Positions 25,535 through 32,642 of a DNA stretch of 32,642 nt are shown here, one piece after another (the first letter of the stretch is position 1; every line of letters begins with the position of its first letter). Origin of the DNA: Microbacterium sp. (GTDB lineage Bacteria; Actinomycetota; Actinomycetes; Actinomycetales; Microbacteriaceae). The DNA is taken from the NCBI GenBank assembly GCA_002703245.1, contig NZTV01000066.1, forward strand, positions 1 to 32,642, in the 5' to 3' direction. Below the pieces are notes generated by a model. It was not told the origin of the DNA. It ran no database searches and saw only the letters and a program-made list of their open reading frames with translations. The translations under genes were made by a program, and so were the position numbers.

Positions 25535-25540
25535 TAGAAT
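25535..25540 (+). promoter_or_regulatory. -10 box for ispH, probably leaderless
   Basis: TAGAAT lies 6 bases before GTG 25547. This supports the GTG at 25547 over the internal GTG at 25631, even though the first 30 residues are not part of the conserved enzyme. Confidence 0.6.
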
Positions 25541-25546
25541 CGAAGG

Positions 25547-26614
25547 GTGACCACGACCGCGCCCGCAGTGGCTGTCAGCCTCCCGGCCCCCCGTGTGCCG
25601 GGGAGGCGGGAACGGCTCCAGGATATCCCCGTGACCGGACGCAAGAGGGTGCTGTTGGCGGCACCTCGCGGATACTGCGCGGGTGTGGATCGCGCGGTCA
25701 TCGCCGTGGAGAAGGCCCTCGAGCGGTACGGGGCACCGGTGTACGTACGTAAGGAGATCGTGCACAACCGCCACGTGGTCGGCGAGCTCGAGCAGCGGGG
25801 GGCGGTGTTCGTCGAGGAGGTCGACGCGGTCCCCGAGGGGGCACATGTGGTCTTCAGCGCGCACGGGGTGTCCCCGGCGGTCGTCGCGGGAGCCGCGGAC
25901 CGCGGCCTGCAGGCCATCGACGCCACCTGCCCACTGGTGACGAAGGTGCATCGCGAGGCGGTCCGGTTCGCCCGCGACGACTACGAGATCCTGCTCATCG
26001 GCCACGACGGCCATGAGGAGGTCGAAGGCACCGCCGGCGAGGCTCCGGACCACGTGACCGTCGTCAACTCCCCGGCCGATGCGGCCACCGTCGAGGTCAA
26101 GGACCCGTCGAAGGTGGTGTGGCTCTCGCAGACCACGCTCTCGGTCGACGAGACGATGGAGACGGTGCGGCGATTGCGTGAACGCTTCCCGCACCTGCAG
26201 GACCCGCCCTCCGACGACATCTGTTACGCGACGCAGAACCGCCAGGTCGCGATCAAGAAGGTCGCCAAGGACGCCGACCTCGTGATCGTCGTCGGGTCGG
26301 CGAACTCGTCCAACTCCGTGCGGCTGGTCGAGGTCGCCCTTGAGTACGGTGCCGCGGCGGCGTACCGCGTCGACTACGCCGACGAGGTGCGTCAGGAGTG
26401 GCTCGAGGGCGTCGAGACGGTGGGGGTGACCAGCGGCGCCTCTGTTCCCGAGGTGCTCGTCCAGCAGGTGCTCGATGACCTGGCCCACGCCGGATACCGC
26501 GATGTCGAAGAGGTCAAGACCGCCGAGGAGGATCTGATCTTCTCTCTGCCCAAGGAGCTTCGTGGTGATGCCGATCGTCGCGGCGGACGCGCTGCGGGGC
26601 GAGGTGACCGATGA
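25547..26614 (+). CDS. ispH: 4-hydroxy-3-methylbut-2-enyl diphosphate reductase
   Basis: Last step of the MEP (non-mevalonate) isoprenoid pathway, giving IPP and DMAPP. It also implies that this organism uses the MEP route. 355 residues. The iron-sulfur ligands are Cys44 (PRGYCAGV), Cys128 (DATCPLV) and Cys226 ([11 protein letters not shown]); substrate-binding His73 (IVHNRHVV) and His106 (FSAHGVSP) are present, as are [10 protein letters not shown] and [13 protein letters not shown]. An N-terminal extension of about 30 residues and a short C-terminal tail account for the extra length over the usual 310-320. It overlaps the next gene as ATGA (26611-26614). Confidence 0.97.
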   Translation: MTTTAPAVAVSLPAPRVPGRRERLQDIPVTGRKRVLLAAPRGYCAGVDRAVIAVEKALERYGAPVYVRKEIVHNRHVVGELEQRGAVFVEEVDAVPEGAHVVFSAHGVSPAVVAGAADRGLQAIDATCPLVTKVHREAVRFARDDYEILLIGHDGHEEVEGTAGEAPDHVTVVNSPADAATVEVKDPSKVVWLSQTTLSVDETMETVRRLRERFPHLQDPPSDDICYATQNRQVAIKKVAKDADLVIVVGSANSSNSVRLVEVALEYGAAAAYRVDYADEVRQEWLEGVETVGVTSGASVPEVLVQQVLDDLAHAGYRDVEEVKTAEEDLIFSLPKELRGDADRRGGRAAGRGDR

Positions 26615-27213
26615 CCGCGCCCGAGCAGAGCGGATCCCGTCCGCGGCCGCAGTTCGGCGAATATGCGACGCCCGAGGAGCAGCGCCGCCGCATCCGACAG
26701 CCCGATGCGACGTGGGACCTCGACAGCGGTCGGCACACGGCTTCCGCGCCGCCGGTCCCCGCACCCACCCCGTCGGCCGCTCCGGCCCCTGCGGCATCGG
26801 CCGGGGAGGACTCGATCGATGCGGATCTGAAGCGGCGACGCCGCTTCGCCGACCGCGTCATCACCGTGGGACTGCTGGTCTACGGCCTGTTCAACGTCCT
26901 CACCAGCATCCCGCTGTTCACCGACTACAGCGCCTACGCAGACACCTTGTTCGAGATGATGGGGTTGGAAGCCACTCTCGGTGATCCCGACGGGGCGCGG
27001 ATGTGGGGGCTCGCCGCCGCGATCGTGTTGGGGCTGGGATGGCTGGCGACCGCGCTGCTGTCGTGGGCGAATCTGCGCCGCGGGAGGATCAGCTGGTGGA
27101 TCCCCCTGGTCGGGGCCCTGGTCTTCTCGTTCGCGAGTGGGCTGCTGCTGACCGTTCCGCTGTTCTCCGATCCGGCCGTGTGGGACCTGCTCGTGCAGAA
27201 CGCCGGCGGCTGA
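26611..27213 (+). CDS. DUF6264-like membrane protein
   Basis: 200 residues. The cytoplasmic N-terminus (about 1-80) is Pro/Ala-rich and includes [16 protein letters not shown], then [13 protein letters not shown]. Three membrane segments follow: about 83-105 ([21 protein letters not shown]), about 128-152 and about 160-182. The assignment to DUF6264, a family of Microbacteriaceae and relatives, is from memory of its [10 protein letters not shown] start and is moderately sure. The ATGA overlap with ispH implies coupled translation, but no isoprenoid-related motif is present. It ends 17 bases before a strong terminator hairpin. Confidence 0.75.
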   Translation: MTAPEQSGSRPRPQFGEYATPEEQRRRIRQPDATWDLDSGRHTASAPPVPAPTPSAAPAPAASAGEDSIDADLKRRRRFADRVITVGLLVYGLFNVLTSIPLFTDYSAYADTLFEMMGLEATLGDPDGARMWGLAAAIVLGLGWLATALLSWANLRRGRISWWIPLVGALVFSFASGLLLTVPLFSDPAVWDLLVQNAGG

Positions 27214-27230
27214 TCCGGCTTCCGTCCCGT

Positions 27231-27274
27231 CACGACGAACGCCCCGCGGTCGAAACCGCGGGGCGTTCGTCGTG
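27231..27274. terminator. Perfect 20-bp bidirectional terminator hairpin
   Basis: CACGACGAACGCCCCGCGGT (27231-27250) and its exact reverse complement (27255-27274) flank a 4-base loop: CGAA on the plus strand, TTCG on the minus strand. It separates the convergent DUF6264-like gene and fba, and starts 7 bases after the fba stop on the minus strand. Confidence 0.9.
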
Positions 27275-27281
27275 GATCGGC

Positions 27282-28313
<1,032 letters not shown>

Positions 28314-28345
28314 AGGTGCTCCTTCGTGACGGGGTCGACGCTTCG

Positions 28346-28351
28346 AGTGTA
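28346..28351 (-). promoter_or_regulatory. -10 box for fba
   Basis: Minus-strand TACACT lies 32 bases before ATG 28313. It would give a leader of about 26 bases that includes the ribosome site, so fba has a conventional mRNA start, unlike glpX opposite. Confidence 0.5.
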
Positions 28352-28424
28352 ACGACGACGGGCGGCAGTCCCACCGTGTGGTCGACCCGCGCGTGGCCAC
28401 AAGATCCCGGCGATCGCACGGATC

Positions 28425-28437
28425 AGATCCCGGATCT
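28425..28437. promoter_or_regulatory. Inverted repeat 1 between fba and glpX
   Basis: AGATCC-C-GGATCT is a perfect 6-bp dyad with a 1-base centre. AGATCCCGG also occurs at 28402-28410, a direct repeat 23 bases to the left. It could be half of an operator array. Confidence 0.4.
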
Positions 28438-28444
28438 CATCGGA

Positions 28445-28470
28445 CGCGAAGGAATCGCAATTCCTTCGCG
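28445..28470. promoter_or_regulatory. Perfect 26-base dyad between fba and glpX, candidate operator
   Basis: CGCGAAGGAAT and its exact reverse complement ATTCCTTCGCG flank the 4-base spacer CGCA. It is centred about 56 bases before the glpX -10 box and about 106 bases from the fba -10 box. The AT-rich cores in a GC-rich background and the position between two divergent promoters suggest a protein binding site more than a terminator. The regulator is unknown. Confidence 0.6.
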
Positions 28471-28474
28471 TCGC

Positions 28475-28492
28475 GCGGGTGTGAATTCCCGC
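28475..28492. promoter_or_regulatory. Inverted repeat 3 near the glpX promoter
   Basis: GCGGG-N8-CCCGC, with spacer TGTGAATT, ends about 21 bases before the glpX -10 box, where it would overlap the -35 region. A protein bound here would be expected to hinder RNA polymerase. Confidence 0.4.
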
Positions 28493-28513
28493 ATTCTTCA
28501 AGAGACTGCTGGA

Positions 28514-28519
28514 TAGAGT
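28514..28519 (+). promoter_or_regulatory. -10 box for glpX, probably leaderless
   Basis: TAGAGT lies 6 bases before ATG 28526 and no Shine-Dalgarno sequence fits the start. Confidence 0.6.
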
Positions 28520-28525
28520 CGAGCC

Positions 28526-29515
28526 ATGGTGAGTCTTACCGGCGATATGAGCCCTCTGCATCCCGATCGAAACCTCGCGCTCGAGCTGGTCCGGGCGACC
28601 GAGGCGGCTTCGATCCGCGCGGTGCCGTTCATCGGACGGGGCGCGAAGGAGGAGGCGGACGGCGCCGCGGTCGATGCGATGCGGGCGTTCCTGACCACCG
28701 TGAACTTCGACGGCACGATCGTCATCGGCGAAGGCGAGAAGGACAACGCCCCGATGCTCTTCAACGGTGAGGGCGTCGGAAACGGTCGCGGCCCGCAGTG
28801 CGATGTCGCGGTCGATCCGATCGACGGCACGTCGTTGACCGCCGCCGGACGCAACAACGCGCTGTCGGTCATCGCGGTGGCAGATCGCGGCTCCATGCTC
28901 GATGCGTCGAGCGTGTTCTACATGGACAAGCTCGTCACCGGCCCGGCCGGTGTCGGCGTCGTCGACATCCGTCTCCCGATCGGGGAGAACATCCGGCGGC
29001 TGGCCGAGGCGCTCGACAAGCCGGTCGACGAGATGGTCGTCTCGGTGCTGCACCGCCCCCGCCACGAGAAGCTGATCGAGGAGATCCGTGCCGCCGGGGC
29101 CGGGACCCGCCTGATGAGCGACGGGGACGTCGCCGGCGGCATCAACGCCGCGCGGCACAACGCCCGTACCGACATGTGCGTGGGGGTCGGGGGCAGTCCG
29201 GAGGGCATCGTCACCGCCTGCGCCATCAAGGCCCTGGGCGGTCACATCCAGGGCAGGCTCTGGCCGCGCGATGACGACGAGAAGCAGAAGGGCATCGACG
29301 CCGGGCTGAAGCTCGAGGGCCATGTGTACGAGGCGGACGATCTGGTCAAAGGCAAGAACACGATTTTCGTGGCCACCGGTGTCACCGACGGTCAGCTCGT
29401 GGCCGGGGTGCGGCGTGAAGGGAACTACGTCTACACCGAGAGTGTCGTGTTGCGCGGCGCGTCGGGCACGCTGCGGCGCATCTCCTCGGAGCACCTCACC
29501 TCGAAGTGGCTGTGA
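28526..29515 (+). CDS. glpX: Class II fructose-1,6-bisphosphatase
   Basis: Hydrolyses fructose 1,6-bisphosphate to fructose 6-phosphate, the gluconeogenic step that opposes phosphofructokinase. In actinobacteria the GlpX type is usually the main or only such enzyme. 329 residues. Metal and substrate motifs: IGRGAKEEADGAAVDAMR, IVIGEGEKDNAPMLFNGE (split: IVIGEGEKD / APMLFNGE), DPIDGTSLTAAGR with Asp97 and Asp100, SDGDVAGGI and VGVGGSPEG. It diverges from the aldolase gene, whose product is its substrate in the gluconeogenic direction, so the shared region between them is a natural place for common control. Confidence 0.96.
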   Translation: MVSLTGDMSPLHPDRNLALELVRATEAASIRAVPFIGRGAKEEADGAAVDAMRAFLTTVNFDGTIVIGEGEKDNAPMLFNGEGVGNGRGPQCDVAVDPIDGTSLTAAGRNNALSVIAVADRGSMLDASSVFYMDKLVTGPAGVGVVDIRLPIGENIRRLAEALDKPVDEMVVSVLHRPRHEKLIEEIRAAGAGTRLMSDGDVAGGINAARHNARTDMCVGVGGSPEGIVTACAIKALGGHIQGRLWPRDDDEKQKGIDAGLKLEGHVYEADDLVKGKNTIFVATGVTDGQLVAGVRREGNYVYTESVVLRGASGTLRRISSEHLTSKWL

Positions 29516-29657
29516 CGAGCGGCTGCGCGTGCGGGCCGGAGGCACGGCGCGGGACATCGTGATGGGTATGTGATCGGCCTTCCAGACTCGTTGTGGGAAA
29601 CTGGGTGCGACGGACAGCGGAGACGCCGACAACGTCGACTCAGCGAGGGAGAACGCG

Positions 29658-29864
29658 ATGCCCGCCACCAGCGGTACCACGACGCAGACCGGGGCGCACG
29701 CCGTGGTCGCGGATGCGACCGACCCGGCGCGCCGCCCCGATGTCCTCTTCCGCGTACGCCGGGAGGAAGGCCAACAGCCGTCGGCGTGGTGGATGATCGG
29801 CGCCTTCGTCGGCGTCTCGGCCGCCGTGATCTTCCTGCTGAGCTTCGTGCCCGGAGGCGCCTGA
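29658..29864 (+). CDS. Small single-pass membrane protein, unknown function
   Basis: 68 residues from ATG 29658, with a clear purine-rich ribosome site (gagggagaa) upstream. A hydrophilic N-terminus with RRPDVLFRVRREEGQQPS leads into one C-terminal membrane segment (about 44-64, WWMIGAFVGVSAAVIFLLSF), so it is probably tail-anchored with the N-terminus in the cytoplasm. It ends one base before the convergent rmuC stop. I recognise no named family. The good ribosome site and codon bias support a real gene. The 142 bases before it (29516-29657) show no clear promoter. Confidence 0.7.
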   Translation: MPATSGTTTQTGAHAVVADATDPARRPDVLFRVRREEGQQPSAWWMIGAFVGVSAAVIFLLSFVPGGA

Positions 29865-29865
29865 C

Positions 29866-31197
29866 CTATCGCCCGTCCTCCACGCCGGTCGCAGGCCCCG
29901 ACCCGTCGGTGGCGGTCGCACGGTCGGTGGCGGAGGAGCCCAGACGATCCCGGAGCGGGCCGATGTCGGCACCCGCCGTGCTCAGGAGTTCCTCGGCGAC
30001 CGCACGCCGCGGGGAGTTCTCGATCGTCGTGGGGGTCGTCGCCGCGTCCAGCGTCGCCTCGTCGATGCCGGGGAAACGACGCGCCGTGACGAGCACGCGC
30101 GACTCCAGGGAACCGATCAGAGCGTTGTAGCTGTCGATCGTGCGCTCGATCGCGCGACGGAGATCGTCAGCGTGGCCGGACAGTGTCGACAGGCGGGCGT
30201 AGAGCTCGTTGCCGAGGTCGAACAGCGTGCGCGCTTCCTCGGAGACGTTCTGCTGCGTCCAGACGAAGGCGACGGTTTTCAGTACTGCCCAGAGGTTGAC
30301 CGGTGAGGCCAGGGCGACGCGTCGGCCGAAAGCGTACTCCAGCAGGCTCGGGTCGGCCTCGAGTGCCGCGGCGAGCAGGGCTTCGCTCGGCAGGAAGCAC
30401 ACGACGAACTCGGGACTCGAGCCCAGCCCCGCCCAGTACTGCTTCTTCGCGAGCGCGTCGACGTGGGCCCGGACCGCCTTGACGTGTCTGGCGAGGAGGG
30501 CCTCGCGACGCGCGGCCTCCTCTCCGGTTGCCGTGAACGGGATCGCGCTCGCTTCCAGATACGCATCCAGAGGCACCTTCGCATCGACCGCGAGCGCCTT
30601 GTCTCCGGGCAGACGTACGACCATGTCGGGGCGCCCCGCGCCGGCGTCGGAATGGACGGAGGTCTGGAGATCGAAGTCGACGTACCGGGTGAGTCCCGCC
30701 GCCTCGACGACACGGCGCAGCTGGGTCTCGCCCCACACGCCGCGGGTGCTCCCCGATCGCAGTGCGCCGGCCAGTGCCTCGGTTGTCGCGCGCAGCTGCT
30801 CGTCGGACTCGTGCGAGCGCCGGAGCTGCTCGGCGAGAGCCCCGAACTGATGATGGCGGTCGCGTTCGAGGTCGTCCACCTTGCCCTGCATGCTCCGCAG
30901 CGTCTCGTTGACGGGGGCGAGCGCGCGCAGCACCGCCTGCTCCCGGCGCTCGCGTTCGTCGCGCGCCGCCTGGTCGGAGCGGGTCTGCGAGGCCAGATCG
31001 CGGTAGAGGGTCTGCTGGTGATCGAGCTGTGCCTGCACGCCGTCGCGTGCGGCGGTCGCCGCAGCCACGCGCGCCCGGAGGTCGGCGATCTCGGTCTGCG
31101 AGCGCGTCGCGCCACGGGCGGTGCCGAGCCCCCATCCGGCGGCCAGTCCGACGGACAGCGTCGCGACGGCGAGGGAGACAAGGAGCAGGGTGTCCAT
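29866..31197 (-). CDS. rmuC: DNA recombination protein RmuC
   Basis: 443 residues. An N-terminal membrane segment (about 3-23) is followed by a long coiled coil (about 35-150) and then the RmuC nuclease-like domain (about 155-370). That domain has RGVWGETQLRRVVEAAGL, the catalytic-type PDMVVRLPGDKALAVDAKVPLDAY (split: RPDMVVRLPG / LAVDAKVPLDAY, an Asp and a Asp-x-Lys as in restriction-like folds), VVCFLPSEALL and LASPVNLWAVLKTVAFVW (split: ASPVNLWAVLKTVA). RmuC limits recombination at inverted repeats in E. coli. The Thr/Ala-rich tail is disordered. A weak CAGAGT box 6 bases before ATG 31197 may be its promoter. Confidence 0.93.
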   Translation of the reverse strand: MDTLLLVSLAVATLSVGLAAGWGLGTARGATRSQTEIADLRARVAAATAARDGVQAQLDHQQTLYRDLASQTRSDQAARDERERREQAVLRALAPVNETLRSMQGKVDDLERDRHHQFGALAEQLRRSHESDEQLRATTEALAGALRSGSTRGVWGETQLRRVVEAAGLTRYVDFDLQTSVHSDAGAGRPDMVVRLPGDKALAVDAKVPLDAYLEASAIPFTATGEEAARREALLARHVKAVRAHVDALAKKQYWAGLGSSPEFVVCFLPSEALLAAALEADPSLLEYAFGRRVALASPVNLWAVLKTVAFVWTQQNVSEEARTLFDLGNELYARLSTLSGHADDLRRAIERTIDSYNALIGSLESRVLVTARRFPGIDEATLDAATTPTTIENSPRRAVAEELLSTAGADIGPLRDRLGSSATDRATATDGSGPATGVEDGR

Positions 31198-31203
31198 GAC
31201 GAC

Positions 31204-31209
31204 ACTCTG
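31204..31209 (-). promoter_or_regulatory. Weak -10-like box for rmuC
   Basis: Minus-strand CAGAGT lies 6 bases before ATG 31197. It lacks the first T of TANNNT, so support is mainly the spacing. Confidence 0.3.
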
Positions 31210-31302
31210 TCGCAGGCCACCGACACGGTGCCACGGCGCGCGGGATGACGCGGCGCATGACGCCGTGTTTCACGCGGCGTGCGCGGATGGCGGCCCGGCG
31301 TC

Positions 31303-31308
31303 TAGCGT
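31303..31308 (+). promoter_or_regulatory. -10 box for OsmC-family gene, probably leaderless
   Basis: TAGCGT lies 6 bases before ATG 31315. Confidence 0.55.
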
Positions 31309-31314
31309 CGCGGC

Positions 31315-31863
31315 ATGACACTTCTCACCGACACCCCCGCCGACATCACCGCCGATGCCCGTGCCGGACGCCTCGACGGGGCCGGCCAGGCCTGGAGCGG
31401 GCGCATCGATGCCGATCGCGCCGCCGCGCATCTGACCTACCGTGTCCGCGGTGAGGGGCAGGGAGCCGTGGCCACCCGCATCACCGCGGGACGCCACGAG
31501 TTCCTCGTCGACGAACCGGCGGCGCTCGCGGGAGACGACGTCGCCGCCAGCCCCGTCGAGTACGCGCTCGGCGCCCTCATCTCGTGTCAGGTGGTCGTCT
31601 ATCGCCTGTATGCGAACGCCTTGGGCATCCCGTTCGACGACATCGCCATCACCGCGACGGGGCATCTCGATGCGGCTCGACTGTTCGGCAAGGACGACGC
31701 GGTGCGTGCCGGTTTCCAATCCGTCGAGTTGGACGTGCGTATCACCGGGCCCGAGTCGCAGGAGCGCTACGAGCACCTCGCCTCGGTCGTCGATGCCCAC
31801 TGCCCGGTGCTGGATCTGTTCTCGAACCCGACCCCGGTGACCTCGGCGGTCGCCTCGGTCTGA
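31315..31863 (+). CDS. OsmC family protein (thiol peroxidase-like)
   Basis: 182 residues. OsmC/Ohr proteins reduce organic hydroperoxides through two cysteines. Cys91 in GALISCQVVVYRLYA and Cys163 in DAHCPVLDLFS are placed like the peroxidatic and resolving cysteines, and Glu82 (SPVEYALGAL) corresponds to the conserved catalytic-loop Glu. The N-terminal 25 residues before the beta-rich half are extra relative to short Ohr proteins. There is no signal peptide. Family assignment is good; the branch (Ohr, OsmC or the YhfA-like group) is not settled. It is divergent from rmuC, and its promoter box fixes the start. Confidence 0.88.
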   Translation: MTLLTDTPADITADARAGRLDGAGQAWSGRIDADRAAAHLTYRVRGEGQGAVATRITAGRHEFLVDEPAALAGDDVAASPVEYALGALISCQVVVYRLYANALGIPFDDIAITATGHLDAARLFGKDDAVRAGFQSVELDVRITGPESQERYEHLASVVDAHCPVLDLFSNPTPVTSAVASV

Positions 31864-31893
31864 TCAGGCGGTCGTCGCGGTCTGTTCGGGGGA

Positions 31894-32508
31894 TCAGGCT
31901 GCGACGACGGCGGCTTCCGGTGCCGCCGACGTCGTCGAGGCGACCGTGATCTGTGCGATGCGCACGCCGGTCGCCTCGGCGAGTCCCTCGATGTCGTCGG
32001 CGCCGACACGGCGTGCGGCATCGACCATCACGTGCGCACACGCCAGGGCGTCCGCGGTGGCGTCGTGGTGGGCGAAATCGGCGAACCCCGCCTCGGCCGC
32101 GACGAACGGCAAACGGTACGAGTCCAGTGCGTAGACGCGGCGGGCCACGTGCAGGCTACAGGCGTAGCGGTACGAAGGGCAGTCGTCCCCGGTCGCCTCG
32201 CACGCGCGCTTGATCACCGCCATGTCGAAACCGGCGTTGTGGGCGACGAGGATGTCGTCGCCCACGAAGGCGGCGATCTCCCCGAGCTGCGCGCTCCAGC
32301 CGGGGGCGGCGACGACGTCGGAGGCCTGGATCCCGTGGATGCGCGTATTGAGGTCGAAGAACGCGTCGTGGCCGGCGGGAGGCTTGATCAGCCACCCCGT
32401 GGTCGCGACCACTTCCCCGGCGCGGACCCGGACCAACCCGACCGCGCAGGCCGACGCGCTACTGGAATTCGCCGTCTCGAAGTCGATCGCGGTGAAATCC
32501 AGAGCCAC
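31894..32508 (-). CDS. DnaQ-like DEDDh 3'-5' exonuclease
   Basis: 204 residues from GTG 32508. The DEDDh catalytic set is visible: Asp9 and Glu11 (AIDFETANS), Asp95 (AHNAGFDMAVI), His148 and Asp153 (AHHDATADAL). The exonuclease domain covers about 5-170; the last 35 residues are Ala/Val-rich and unassigned. The start is chosen because FTAIDFET begins 5 residues after it and gggggaa stands upstream; the frame is open further but those residues do not fit. It is not the polymerase III epsilon subunit, as no polymerase or linker domain is present; a general RNA or DNA trimming exonuclease is likely. Confidence 0.9.
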   Translation of the reverse strand: MALDFTAIDFETANSSSASACAVGLVRVRAGEVVATTGWLIKPPAGHDAFFDLNTRIHGIQASDVVAAPGWSAQLGEIAAFVGDDILVAHNAGFDMAVIKRACEATGDDCPSYRYACSLHVARRVYALDSYRLPFVAAEAGFADFAHHDATADALACAHVMVDAARRVGADDIEGLAEATGVRIAQITVASTTSAAPEAAVVAA

Positions 32509-32558
32509 GCGGACAGCTTCCCCCGACGCGCCCGTGCATGGATGCAGGCGCGCCGCCG

Positions 32559-32564
32559 TAGACT
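32559..32564 (+). promoter_or_regulatory. -10 box for ychF
   Basis: TAGACT lies 8 bases before GTG 32573, slightly wider than for other genes here. Confidence 0.5.
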
Positions 32565-32572
32565 GGACTCCC

Positions 32573-32642
32573 GTGGCTCTCACCATCGGAATCGTCGGAC
32601 TCCCGAATGTCGGCAAGTCGACCCTCTTCAACGCGCTGACCA
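32573..32642 (+). CDS. ychF: Redox-regulated ATPase YchF (Obg family), cut by window end
   Basis: Only the first 23 codons are in the window: MALTIGIVGLPNVGKSTLFN continuing ALT. The Walker A motif GLPNVGKST at residues 8-16 with this exact beginning is typical of YchF/OLA1 proteins, which prefer ATP and associate with ribosomes. Other Obg-type GTPases have a longer N-terminus before this motif. The GTG start is set by the immediate GxxGLPNVGKS context and the box upstream. Confidence 0.85.
   Translation, partial: MALTIGIVGLPNVGKSTLFNALT

Noticed and set aside
28445..28470. Taking the fba-glpX dyad as a transcription terminator
   Set aside because: Both flanking genes are transcribed away from it, so no annotated transcript ends there; an antisense or small RNA remains possible but has no other support.

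Overview
The window is a 32.6 kb piece of a high-GC actinobacterial chromosome, most likely from Microbacterium or a close relative in the Microbacteriaceae. The grounds are gene content and order (eno - FtsB/DivIC-like - DUF501; greA - DUF4307; hemolysin III-like opposite a cis-prenyltransferase; xseA - xseB - DUF4245; ispH - DUF6264-like), very GC-rich third codon positions, frequent GTG starts, and many genes with a TANNNT box just before the start codon. Genus assignment is inference. Nothing looks like a prophage, insertion sequence, integron or CRISPR array. This is core chromosome with a few unusual details.

Layout. 1-5.1 kb: the end of eno, a divisome-type FtsB/DivIC protein, DUF501, a secreted membrane-anchored subtilisin-like protease and a type II NADH dehydrogenase. 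5.1-7.7 kb: a tRNA-Leu(UAA) with an unusually short variable region, touching a PLP-dependent aldolase/racemase-fold gene that is coupled to an aldonolactone oxidase. 7.7-8.1 kb: a dead alcohol dehydrogenase fragment. 8.1-9.6 kb: lemA and an HtpX-type M48 protease. 9.65-11.9 kb (minus): a YcaQ-family DNA glycosylase-like protein and a membrane-anchored protein of unknown function. 11.9-14.3 kb: an AI-2E family permease and threonine ammonia-lyase. 14.4-16.5 kb: greA, DUF4307, a small membrane protein and a hemolysin III-like protein. 16.6-19.0 kb: a cis-prenyltransferase and a PIN-PhoH protein preceded by a small overlapping reading frame. 19.0-21.2 kb (minus): a two-component system. 21.2-25.5 kb (minus): xseA, xseB, DUF4245, beta-carbonic anhydrase and fumC in one run. 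25.5-27.2 kb: ispH and a DUF6264-like membrane protein. 27.2-29.5 kb: divergent fba and glpX separated by a region rich in inverted repeats. 29.6-32.6 kb: a small membrane protein, rmuC, an OsmC-family protein, a DEDDh exonuclease and the start of ychF.

Functionally the window combines central carbon metabolism (eno, fba, glpX, fumC, carbonic anhydrase), respiration (ndh), isoprenoid and envelope precursors (ispH, uppS), cell division, nucleic-acid maintenance (xseAB, rmuC, YcaQ-like, DEDDh exonuclease, greA, PIN-PhoH) and envelope stress or signalling (HtpX, the two-component system, the subtilase).

The best leads are: (1) a 49-codon frame ending in a 4-base GTGA overlap with the PIN-PhoH gene, placed like the PhoAT antitoxin of mycobacterial PhoAT-PhoH2; (2) a UAA-anticodon leucine tRNA with a class I-sized variable loop whose 3' end lies one base from a start codon; (3) a perfect 26-base dyad and companion repeats between fba and glpX; (4) a consistent TANNNT-6-start-codon pattern suggesting widespread leaderless transcription.
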